Below the pieces are notes generated by a model that was not told the DNA's origin, did not search any database, and saw nothing but the letters and a program-made list of their open reading frames with translations. Shown piece after piece: positions 1-5,678 of a DNA stretch of 6,973 nucleotides (position 1 is its first letter; each line of letters begins with the position of its first letter). The position numbers were made by a program, and so were the translations under genes. The stretch lies in contig DINC01000120.1 in the NCBI GenBank assembly GCA_002425885.1, positions 16,563 to 23,535 of the forward strand, written 5' to 3'. The DNA comes from Spirochaetia bacterium UBA5550. Its GTDB lineage: Bacteria > Spirochaetota > UBA4802 > UBA5550.

Positions 1-13
1 TGAAGGGGTTCGA

Positions 14-69
14 AATGACAGGGCAAAATTCCGTCATTGCGCGAAACGCAGTAACAAAGTAATGACAGG
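14..69. repeat. Degenerate GTCATT/AATGAC intergenic repeat
   Basis: The 9-mer AATGACAGG occurs at 14-22 and again at 61-69, and its inverted core GTCATT lies at 33-38. Pairing 33-38 with 61-66 would enclose a small TGCG/CGCA hairpin (38-41 with 47-50). The look is that of the dispersed GTCATTGCG-type palindromic intergenic repeats seen in many bacterial genomes, here decayed. It lies just upstream of the first gene and codes for nothing recognisable. Whether it is repeated elsewhere in the genome cannot be seen from this window. Confidence 0.35.
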
Positions 70-94
70 TTAAAAATATCCACTGGAAGGTGCT

Positions 95-108
95 TATGTT
101 TAAACATA
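95..108. repeat. 14-bp perfect palindrome over a start codon
   Basis: TATGTTTAAACATA is a perfect palindrome that contains the proposed ATG (96-98) of the EI24/CysZ-like gene. The identical 14-mer occurs at 4691-4704, over the predicted -10 of the receiver-GGDEF gene. It could be an operator or a small hairpin affecting initiation, or it could be chance, because it is AT-rich. Confidence 0.4.
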
Positions 109-869
109 CAAAAGAGGATTCATTCTTTGCCGCATTCAAAAGAGTTTTCAGCTCCGCAAATTTTGTAACAGGGAATAAGGGGCTGCTGAAATATTTTGTA
201 CTCCCTTTTCTCATTAATATCATAATCCTCTCTTCAGTATTCTACTTCTCATACTCATCCGCAGTGCCGGTGCTGAAGAACCTCCTTGCAGGTGACGCCT
301 GGTATCTTAAGATGCTCAGCATGATGGTGGCACCTGTTATTATTGTTCTGTTGACATTGGGAACAGTAATTTTATATTCAGCAGTCGGGGGGATTGCTGC
401 AGCTCCTTTCCTTGACCTGCTTTCGGAAAATGTTGAAAGACGCGCGGGAGTCCCTGAAAGCAGCGAAGGCTTCTCCATGCTTAACCTGCTGAAAGATATA
501 TACAGGGCATTGATGAATACGATCAAACTTCTTGTTATAATCATTATAATTAACCTCCTCCTGCTGATTCTTTTTATTATTCCCGGAGGGAGTTTCATTT
601 ACGCTTTCACCAGTTTTTTCACATCGATCTTCTTTTACGGTTTCCAGTTCTACGACTATCCCCTTGAACGGCTGAAGCTTTCATTCTCAGGTAAAATTAA
701 AACCTGCTGGAGATGGCGCAGGTCTGTTGCAGGCACAGGGGCTGCATTTTTTCTCCTTTCATTTATTCCCATCATCGGATTTTTAGGACTTAACCTTGCA
801 ACAGTCGGCGCCACACTGACCTATGCTGAAAGGATGAGAAAAAGTATTACAGGCGGGAACAGCAGGTAA
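96..869 (+). CDS. EI24/CysZ-like integral membrane protein
   Basis: This is a 257-residue inner-membrane protein of the EI24 (etoposide-induced 2.4)/CysZ superfamily. CysZ in E. coli is a sulfate permease, but many distant members have no proven substrate, so transport here is inference. By eye there are hydrophobic segments at about residues 32-52, 76-100, 143-163, 166-186 and 211-243. The family-like part is the C-terminal half: FYDYPLER (186-193), then SFSGK, a basic stretch (KTCWRWRR, 202-209), and a final hydrophobic pair ending in ATVGATLTYAERM. Length is normal for the family. I chose ATG 96 because GGAAGG (85-90) sits 5 bases before it; a GTG at 90 overlaps that ribosome site. The stop lies one base before tmk, so the two genes are almost certainly cotranscribed and translationally coupled. 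The coupling does not itself indicate a role. Confidence 0.8.
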   Translation: MFKHTKEDSFFAAFKRVFSSANFVTGNKGLLKYFVLPFLINIIILSSVFYFSYSSAVPVLKNLLAGDAWYLKMLSMMVAPVIIVLLTLGTVILYSAVGGIAAAPFLDLLSENVERRAGVPESSEGFSMLNLLKDIYRALMNTIKLLVIIIIINLLLLILFIIPGGSFIYAFTSFFTSIFFYGFQFYDYPLERLKLSFSGKIKTCWRWRRSVAGTGAAFFLLSFIPIIGFLGLNLATVGATLTYAERMRKSITGGNSR

Positions 870-870
870 G

Positions 871-1473
871 ATGAAAAATCCATTTATTGTATTCGAGGGT
901 ATCGACGGCTCCGGCAAATCGACACAGTGTGATATGCTTTACAGATATATTGCTGACAAAGGTATTGGTGTAAAGAAACTCGCGGAGCCCACATCAGGGA
1001 GATGGGGCACTGAACTCAGGGCAATGCTTAAATCATCCGCGCCCCCCCCTGTTGAACTACAGATAGATATGTTTATCAAAGACAGGATAGATGACTGCGA
1101 AAAAAATATCATCCCCTGCATTGAAAGCGGCACAACTGTTGTAATGGACAGGTACTTCTATTCAAACGCCGCGTACCAGGGCTTTTCAGGGATTACACCT
1201 GCTGAAATTATTGACAGAAATATAAGGGAGGGATTTCCTCTTCCTCACAGGGTTTATTTTATTGATATACCCGCAGAAACAGCAATGGAGAGAATACTTA
1301 AACGCAGCGGTTCAGGGAACACGGAGCTTTTTGAAAAGAGGGAATTTCTTGAAACAGTGCGGAGCAACTTTCTCTCAATCGCTGACGAGAGATTTCTGAT
1401 AGTCAATGGAGAGGGGGATGTTGAGAGTATCTTTAAAAAGATAAGAGATGATTACGAGAGGATTTGTGGATAA
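871..1473 (+). CDS. tmk: Thymidylate kinase (dTMP kinase)
   Basis: The 200-residue cytoplasmic enzyme phosphorylates dTMP to dTDP with ATP, an essential step of dTTP synthesis. The P-loop GIDGSGKST lies at residues 10-18, directly after the first beta strand. EPTSGRWGTELR (39-50) matches the substrate-binding segment after strand 2, and MFIKDR (67-72) corresponds to the usual (L/M)F.(A/x)DR helix. DRY followed by S..AYQG (93-104) is the signature dTMP-binding motif. The LID-like region is about 139-157 (ERILKRSG onward). Length is close to the usual 200-215. ATG 871 puts the P-loop at the expected place. There is no strong Shine-Dalgarno of its own (only AGG at 864-866, inside the preceding gene), so translation probably depends on coupling to the upstream gene, which stops at 869. 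A run of eight C (1042-1049) encodes the prolines at 58-60; the frame is intact through it. Confidence 0.95.
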   Translation: MKNPFIVFEGIDGSGKSTQCDMLYRYIADKGIGVKKLAEPTSGRWGTELRAMLKSSAPPPVELQIDMFIKDRIDDCEKNIIPCIESGTTVVMDRYFYSNAAYQGFSGITPAEIIDRNIREGFPLPHRVYFIDIPAETAMERILKRSGSGNTELFEKREFLETVRSNFLSIADERFLIVNGEGDVESIFKKIRDDYERICG

Positions 1474-1574
1474 AAAGATTATTACTATAACACCTGGCAT
1501 GTTGAAAAAAATGAATCTTAAATTCCATACCTAACCTCCTGAATCTACCACGGGCACTTTAACCCGAAAATAAC

Positions 1575-1603
1575 AGCCCCCTAAATCCCCCGGAGGGGGA
1601 CTT
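1575..1603 (+). repeat. Left 29-bp inverted repeat of the DUF559 cassette
   Basis: The repeat reads AGCCCCCTAAAT followed by CCCCCGGAGGGGGACTT. It pairs with 2021-2049 at 28 of 29 positions; the mismatch is C at 1578 against T in the reverse complement of the right copy. Each copy also holds its own hairpin: TCCCCC (1586-1591), loop GGA, GGGGGA (1595-1600). No T-run follows, so it is a poor intrinsic terminator. Confidence 0.85.
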
Positions 1604-1647
1604 TATAAATGTATTGATTAAAAAATAATCAGTAATTAATGTTACCC

Positions 1648-2021
1648 ATGCTTTATAACGGACAGATAATTGATACGCCGGGATATGTAATTGATCTTGC
1701 AAGAGAGCAAAGATTAAAATTAACTCAATCTGAGCAATTATTATGTCAAAGTTAAGGAATAAACAATTACATGGTTATAGATTCCGGTGTCAGCACCCGA
1801 TATACCGGTACATCCTTGACTTTTATTGCCACAAAGCCATGGTTGCTATTGAGATAGATGGTGGTATTCATCAACATCAAAAGTCTTATGATAAATACAG
1901 AGATGATTTTTTAGCCAGTATTGGTATTATTACACTCCGGTTTTCTGACAAAGAAGTGCTGGATAATACTGATAATGTAATTGCTCAAATTGGTAAAATA
2001 TTATTGAAACAACAAATCTGA
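1648..2021 (+). pseudogene. DUF559 (Vsr-like) endonuclease gene, frameshifted
   Basis: Two overlapping frames together give one normal DUF559 protein of about 124 residues. The first frame starts at ATG 1648 (MLYNGQIIDTPGYVIDLARE...), reaches TQSEQLL and stops at 1755. The second runs from about 1743 to the TGA at 2019-2021 with SKLRNKQLHGYRF. Family members typically read SEQLLW.KLRNKQL here, so the TG.TCA at 1744-1748 has lost one G: TGG TCA would restore Trp-Ser and join both parts exactly. The core beyond the break is intact. Counting from ATG 1743, it has DFYCH (26-30), AIEIDGGIH (35-43) with candidate metal ligands D26, E37 and D39 plus H43, and a final LRF strand. DUF559 belongs with Vsr/PD-(D/E)XK nucleases; its real substrate is unknown. 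No good ribosome site precedes either ATG. It could be a pseudogene, a sequencing error, or rescue by -1 slippage, though no classical slippery heptamer is present. Confidence 0.75.
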
Positions 2022-2049
2022 AGTCCCCCTCCGGGGGATTTAGGGAGCT
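2021..2049 (-). repeat. Right 29-bp inverted repeat of the DUF559 cassette
   Basis: This is the reverse complement of 1575-1603 with a single mismatch. Its first base is the last base of the DUF559 stop codon. It contains the same internal hairpin (TCCCCC, loop TCC, GGGGGA). In a transcript, the two copies could fold into a 29-bp stem around the whole nuclease gene. Confidence 0.85.
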
Positions 2050-2113
2050 ACTCCGATAAGCCTGGAAAAACTGAATATATTTAAAACAAGACTTCTCAAA
2101 ATGAGGAAACAGA

Positions 2114-4546
2114 ATGAAAAAAATATATCTGCTTATTCTATCAATATTATTAACAGCATCCGCTGAGGCTGCGGAGAGATACAGATACTTTCTCCCTCCA
2201 TCGGCATTTTCCGCAAGTTATTCAACGGGCTCATTCTCATCTCTGGCAAACCCTGTTTTCACGCAGAGGGATACATATCCCTTTCTTGCATACTCCTTTG
2301 TTAAAGAGAGTGACGCTCAGTGGAACCACTTCGCATCAGTGAACCTGCTTGACTTTGACTTCATCTATTCAGGGTATAACGGAATTCCAGGCTACGGTGT
2401 GACTGATAAAGAGAGATCTGTTTCTCTCTACACAATAAACCGCGGCTTCATGCTCAACAACATCATAGGACTCGGTATAGGTTACTCATTCACCTCATCA
2501 GACTACAGCGAATTTGACAGCTGCGGAGGATGGCACATCGGGTTTCTTCTGCGCCCTGTGTGGTTTCTCTCTGCGGGCGCAGTGTTCAGGGAGATTGAAG
2601 ATAAATCTTTGGAAGACAGGAAGTTCAGGAGTGAAACATATTCACTGGCTATACGCCCTTTCACTGACCGCATCACACTGACCGCTGACACAACACGCTA
2701 CTCTTCACAAAGCGATCTGGACAATATTACTTCATTCGGAGTTGAGCTCACAGGCTGGAAAGGGATCTCATTTCTGCTCAAAGGGGATACTGACAAAAAC
2801 TACACATTCGGACTCAGCGCGCCATTCTCTTTCAGAGGGAACGGCCCTATGCTTATGACAGTTGACGGCTACGGCAGTGCAAATGACAGCATATCCGATT
2901 TTTATTCAGGGGGGGTATCCTTCACTGCAACACGTGAGAAGAAATCAATTAGCGGTACAATCGCAGGGAGCCCTCTGCACCTGAGGCTTCAGGGGAATTA
3001 CAGCAATGAGAACGCACCCTACAGCCTGTTTTCACGAAGGGAGAGATCTTTCCACCATCTCCTTGCGGGGATAAGGATGGCAGCTTCAGATAAATGCATC
3101 AGTTCACTGATAATTGATATAGAGAATGTTTCACTTGGCCTGGCGCAGATGCAGGAGCTTCGTGAAGAGATTGTGAGGTTCCGTAAAAACGGGAAAAAAG
3201 TATATGCTCTCATGAGTTATACAGGGAACAAGGAGTATTACCTTGCTTCAGCATCTGATAAGATATATTTCACTCCCAACAGCACATTCGCAGTTACAGG
3301 CTTAAAGATGCAGATCTATTTTTTCAAGGAACTGATGGACAGGGCAGGTGTGAAATTTGAATCAGTAAGTAAAGGTAAATACAAATCATTTAATGAAACT
3401 TTCACCAGGGCGGATATGTCTCCTGCTGCAAGGGAGAATATGCAGGAGATCCTTGCTGACCTTAATGAGCAGTTCATGAACGGCATATCTGAAGGGAGAA
3501 ATATCCCGGCTGAAAAAATTAAAGAACTCTTTACCGCAGGATTTTATCTCCCTGAAACTGCGAAAGAGAAGGGATTCATCGATGAGATAATGCACAGGGA
3601 GAATGCTGTTGCTGAATTAACAGAAAATTCAAAGATGATCAGATTCGAGGAATATATCGAGGAACATGAAAGGTTCAGGGAGTGGGGAGCAATACCTGAG
3701 ATAGCTGTTGTTCATGTCACGGGATCTATCATTTCAGGGCGCGGAGGGGACTCGTCATTCTCTTCAACAACAGGGGATTACGACTACAGGGAGGCTCTTG
3801 AAAAAGCATTCACCTCATCTTCGGTTAAAGCTGTTGTGGTGAGGGTTGATTCAGGGGGAGGTTCCGCTGCCGCATCAGATTATATGTGGAACTACCTCCT
3901 GCTGATGAAAAAGAAGCACCCTAAACCTGTGGTATTCTCATTCGGCAACATGGCAGCTTCCGGCGGCTATTACATTGCATGCACAGGGGATAAAATATTC
4001 GCAAGCCGGGGAACCATTACAGGATCAATAGGTGTTGTTGCAGGGAAATTATCTCTCAAAGAGCTGTACTCAAAACTCGGCATAACAAGCGAAACTATAA
4101 AGATGAGTGAATTTGCCGACGTATTCAACGAGACAAGGGATTTAACTGAAAGAGAGAGAAAACTCTTCCAGGAGAATATTGACTTTATTTACGACAGGTT
4201 CACAGGGAGAGTTGTTGAAGGGAGAAAAATCGACTCTTCCAGAATTCCGGAAATTGCGGAGGGGAAAGTTCATACCGGAAGAGGTGCGGCACAGAACGGC
4301 CTTGCTGACGAAAACAGCGGACTCATGGCAGCCATAGAATTTGCAGTTAAGGAGAGCGCAATTGATGATTATTACACAGTTGTTCACCTTCCTGAAAAAG
4401 GCGGATATATCAGGAGCCTCATGAGATCATCGGCAGAATCATCCGCACTTAAAAATTTAGGATTTCTGCTGAAAGCAGCGGAAAAATACAACTTCCCTGA
4501 CGAAAAGATTCTTTATATGACACCATATATTATTGAAATTGAGTAG
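2114..4546 (+). CDS. sppA: SppA-type S49 protease with beta-rich N-terminal domain
   Basis: An 810-residue exported serine protease of the SppA (signal peptide peptidase, MEROPS S49) family. Residues 1-20 are a signal peptide with an AEA-type cleavage site, in place of the uncleaved membrane anchor of E. coli SppA. Residues about 25-300 alternate polar and hydrophobic residues with aromatic-rich strands (for example 115-126, 141-159, 206-224, 229-252) and look like an outer-membrane beta-barrel. Residues about 310-800 are two tandem S49 repeats as in 67K-type SppA. Lys424 in GKYKSFNETF matches E. coli Lys209, and Ser616 in MAASGGYY matches Ser409; DMSPAAR (434-440) and TGSIG (636-640) are further SppA motifs. 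The dyad is complete, so activity is expected, probably in the periplasm. E. coli SppA is 618 residues, so the N-terminal domain explains the extra length. ATG 2114 has TGAGGA (2102-2107) 6 bases upstream. The tmk unit may once have been adjacent before the cassette. Confidence 0.88.
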   Translation: MKKIYLLILSILLTASAEAAERYRYFLPPSAFSASYSTGSFSSLANPVFTQRDTYPFLAYSFVKESDAQWNHFASVNLLDFDFIYSGYNGIPGYGVTDKERSVSLYTINRGFMLNNIIGLGIGYSFTSSDYSEFDSCGGWHIGFLLRPVWFLSAGAVFREIEDKSLEDRKFRSETYSLAIRPFTDRITLTADTTRYSSQSDLDNITSFGVELTGWKGISFLLKGDTDKNYTFGLSAPFSFRGNGPMLMTVDGYGSANDSISDFYSGGVSFTATREKKSISGTIAGSPLHLRLQGNYSNENAPYSLFSRRERSFHHLLAGIRMAASDKCISSLIIDIENVSLGLAQMQELREEIVRFRKNGKKVYALMSYTGNKEYYLASASDKIYFTPNSTFAVTGLKMQIYFFKELMDRAGVKFESVSKGKYKSFNETFTRADMSPAARENMQEILADLNEQFMNGISEGRNIPAEKIKELFTAGFYLPETAKEKGFIDEIMHRENAVAELTENSKMIRFEEYIEEHERFREWGAIPEIAVVHVTGSIISGRGGDSSFSSTTGDYDYREALEKAFTSSSVKAVVVRVDSGGGSAAASDYMWNYLLLMKKKHPKPVVFSFGNMAASGGYYIACTGDKIFASRGTITGSIGVVAGKLSLKELYSKLGITSETIKMSEFADVFNETRDLTERERKLFQENIDFIYDRFTGRVVEGRKIDSSRIPEIAEGKVHTGRGAAQNGLADENSGLMAAIEFAVKESAIDDYYTVVHLPEKGGYIRSLMRSSAESSALKNLGFLLKAAEKYNFPDEKILYMTPYIIEIE

Positions 4547-4584
4547 TTTACCTGTTGTAATTCTATTGTTTTATAAAATGGGGT

Positions 4585-4606
4585 TTAAGGGGCCGTAGCC
4601 CCTTAA
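4585..4606. other. 9-bp GC-rich hairpin after the SppA-like gene
   Basis: TTAAGGGGC (4585-4593) and GCCCCTTAA (4598-4606) are perfect complements around the loop CGTA. No T-run follows, so it is not a standard terminator on its own; it may protect the 3' end of the SppA-like mRNA or be a dispersed intergenic repeat. TTTAAGG at 4584-4590 could alternatively pair with CCTTAAA at 4658-4664 and enclose the next two hairpins. Confidence 0.5.
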
Positions 4607-4612
4607 TATGCC

Positions 4613-4634
4613 CAGCAGGGCTCCCTGCTGTTTT
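4613..4634 (+). terminator. Probable Rho-independent terminator
   Basis: CAGCAGGG (4613-4620) and CCCTGCTG (4623-4630) form an 8-bp GC-rich stem, realistically 7 bp with a 4-base loop, followed by TTTT (4631-4634) and then A. Stem and position, 66 bases after the SppA-like stop and before a fresh promoter, fit termination of the upstream transcript. The T-tract is short, so strength is uncertain. Confidence 0.55.
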
Positions 4635-4654
4635 AAAAACGGAGTTTTTAAAAC
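4630..4654. other. 11-bp AT-rich hairpin overlapping the terminator tail
   Basis: GTTTTAAAAAC (4630-4640) and GTTTTTAAAAC (4644-4654) are perfect complements with a GGA loop. The left arm uses the T-tract of the preceding stem, so the two structures compete for the same bases. It ends 14 bases before the -35 of the next gene. Confidence 0.5.
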
Positions 4655-4667
4655 CGTCCTTAAATTA

Positions 4668-4696
4668 TTGACAAAGTAATTAATTTAAGTTATGTT
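4668..4696 (+). promoter_or_regulatory. Sigma-70-type promoter of the receiver-GGDEF gene
   Basis: A perfect -35 TTGACA (4668-4673) and a 4-of-6 -10 TATGTT (4691-4696) are separated by exactly 17 bases. The start of transcription would fall about 4703, roughly 30 bases before the proposed start codon. A 14-bp palindrome (4691-4704) covers the -10 and start point, where a repressor could act. This is a sequence match only. Confidence 0.55.
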
Positions 4697-4704
4697 TAAA
4701 CATA
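4691..4704. repeat. 14-bp palindrome over the -10 region
   Basis: TATGTTTAAACATA is identical to 95-108. Here it covers the -10 and predicted transcription start of the receiver-GGDEF gene, a typical operator position. The extended half-site TTATGTTT also occurs on the minus strand at 6961-6968, upstream of the DUF1015 gene. Confidence 0.4.
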
Positions 4705-4733
4705 GCAATATAATGAACCTCGGGAGATTAAAA

Positions 4734-5675
4734 ATGAAAGCTGTTCTTGTTAATCATACTAAAACCATAATGAAAGCTATTGAAGAACTGGGCCCGGCAT
4801 TCAAACTGGACGTTATTACCGCAGACCTTGATTCGCTGGAAAAAACAGTTAATGACGAATCTCCCGAAGCTGTTATACTTAACTGGGCAGAAGGTATGGC
4901 CCTTGAAACCTGCTCCTCCATAAAAAAGATTAAGAGCAAAAAAGGTATTCTCTATCTTATACTCATAGGGACAAAAGACACGCTTCATGAACTTAAAGAC
5001 GGCATAGAGGCAGGGGCTGATGATTTTATCCTCATACCTTTTACAAAAGAGGAAGTTATAGCCAGGATGATGATCGCCCAAAGAAATATCAGCCTCAATG
5101 TATCCCTGATAAAAACTAAAAAGAAACTCATCAAGCACGGGAAAGAGGACCCTGCAACCTCCACACTGAACAGGCGCGCACTGATTGATGAAATTTCAAA
5201 TGAGATTGGAAGAGCTTCCCGCAAGAACGAATTCACCTGCGCCATAATGATCAATCTTCACAATCACGAAGAGATACAGAAGGACTTCGGCCTGAATATA
5301 TATAATTCACTCCTTGGCGAGCTTGCAGCTCGGCTGAAAAAATCGATAAGACCCTATGATAAAATCGGGCGATTTGAATTTGCCAGGTTCCTGATATTTC
5401 TCCCCCACGCGAAGAGCGAGGACGCACAGAAAGTATCTGAAAGAATAATAAAAAATATAAAACAGAAAAAATTCAGATACAAAGACAGGTATGTTGAGCC
5501 ATGCCTCTCAATAGGGATATCTGAACTTGATCCTGCTGATGTAATTAAAGGGGGAGATTCCGAAACCACCATGATAAATGAACTGATACTTGAATCATTT
5601 ATCAGGCGGTCTGAATTTGCGACGTCAAACGCATGCGAAAAAGGGGCTGATACTATCGAGGTTTACACCTTCTGA
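4734..5675 (+). CDS. Degenerate receiver-GGDEF protein, likely c-di-GMP receptor
   Basis: A 313-residue soluble protein: receiver-like domain (about 1-115), a basic linker, and a GGDEF-like domain (about 138-270). The receiver has lost every phosphorylation residue: the acidic pair is N7-H8, the phospho-acceptor position is N50 (VILNW), and the conserved Lys before PF is I101. The GGDEF domain keeps the fold marks (D139...LNRR 145-148, RF 213-214, FLIFLP 219-224, SIGIS 259-263), but the signature is EFARF (215-219), and the metal-binding DxD-type positions in INLHNH (173-178) are gone. It should therefore make no c-di-GMP. The inhibitory-site RxxD is present as R206-P-Y-D209, exactly five residues before the signature as in PleD, so binding c-di-GMP is the best inferred role, comparable with Caulobacter PopA. 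I chose ATG 4734 because GGGAG (4722-4726) lies 7 bases upstream; an in-frame ATG at 4692 lies at the predicted -10. The stop is 3 bases from the end of the convergent DUF1015 gene. Confidence 0.85.
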   Translation: MKAVLVNHTKTIMKAIEELGPAFKLDVITADLDSLEKTVNDESPEAVILNWAEGMALETCSSIKKIKSKKGILYLILIGTKDTLHELKDGIEAGADDFILIPFTKEEVIARMMIAQRNISLNVSLIKTKKKLIKHGKEDPATSTLNRRALIDEISNEIGRASRKNEFTCAIMINLHNHEEIQKDFGLNIYNSLLGELAARLKKSIRPYDKIGRFEFARFLIFLPHAKSEDAQKVSERIIKNIKQKKFRYKDRYVEPCLSIGISELDPADVIKGGDSETTMINELILESFIRRSEFATSNACEKGADTIEVYTF

Positions 5676-5678
5676 TTA

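Larger units (their letters stand above)
1575..2049 (+). mobile_element. Inverted-repeat cassette carrying a DUF559 gene
   Basis: Two 29-bp repeats in opposite orientation (1575-1603 and 2021-2049, 28 of 29 matching) exactly bracket one small gene and about 44 bp of leader, for 475 bp in all. The right repeat starts on the last base of the gene's stop codon, so there is no spare DNA at that end. The interior is visibly more AT-rich than the flanking genes. The cassette lies between tmk and the SppA-like gene, both on the plus strand. No transposase is present and I could not find a convincing target-site duplication (left flank AAAATAAC, right flank ACTCCGAT). That it moves is inferred from architecture: DUF559 genes bounded by C-rich/G-rich repeats of this kind recur in many bacterial genomes, as far as I recall. 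It could instead be a fixed repeat-flanked gene. Confidence 0.55.

Noticed and set aside
1042..1049. Run of eight C in tmk as a phase-variable tract
   Set aside because: The frame is intact and tmk is essential, so on/off switching is implausible. It is only a possible sequencing-error site.
1433..1528. A 31-codon minus-strand frame (ATG at 1528-1526) with a perfect AGGAGG (complement of 1535-1540) 6 bases upstream
   Set aside because: The ribosome site is striking, but the peptide resembles nothing I know, overlaps the 3' end of tmk, and shows no promoter. A chance match is more likely; ribosome profiling or conservation would decide.
1586..1600. C-rich/G-rich hairpin in the left repeat as the tmk terminator
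   Set aside because: The stem is only 6 bp and is followed by CTTTATAAAT, not a T-run, and it belongs to the cassette repeat. It might still reduce read-through.
1614..1642. TTGATT...TAATGT as a promoter for the DUF559 gene
   Set aside because: Both boxes are weak in AT-rich DNA, and transcription would begin almost at the start codon; not supportable.
4728..5138. 136-codon minus-strand frame
   Set aside because: It lies wholly antisense to the receiver domain, and its translation is not protein-like or recognisable.
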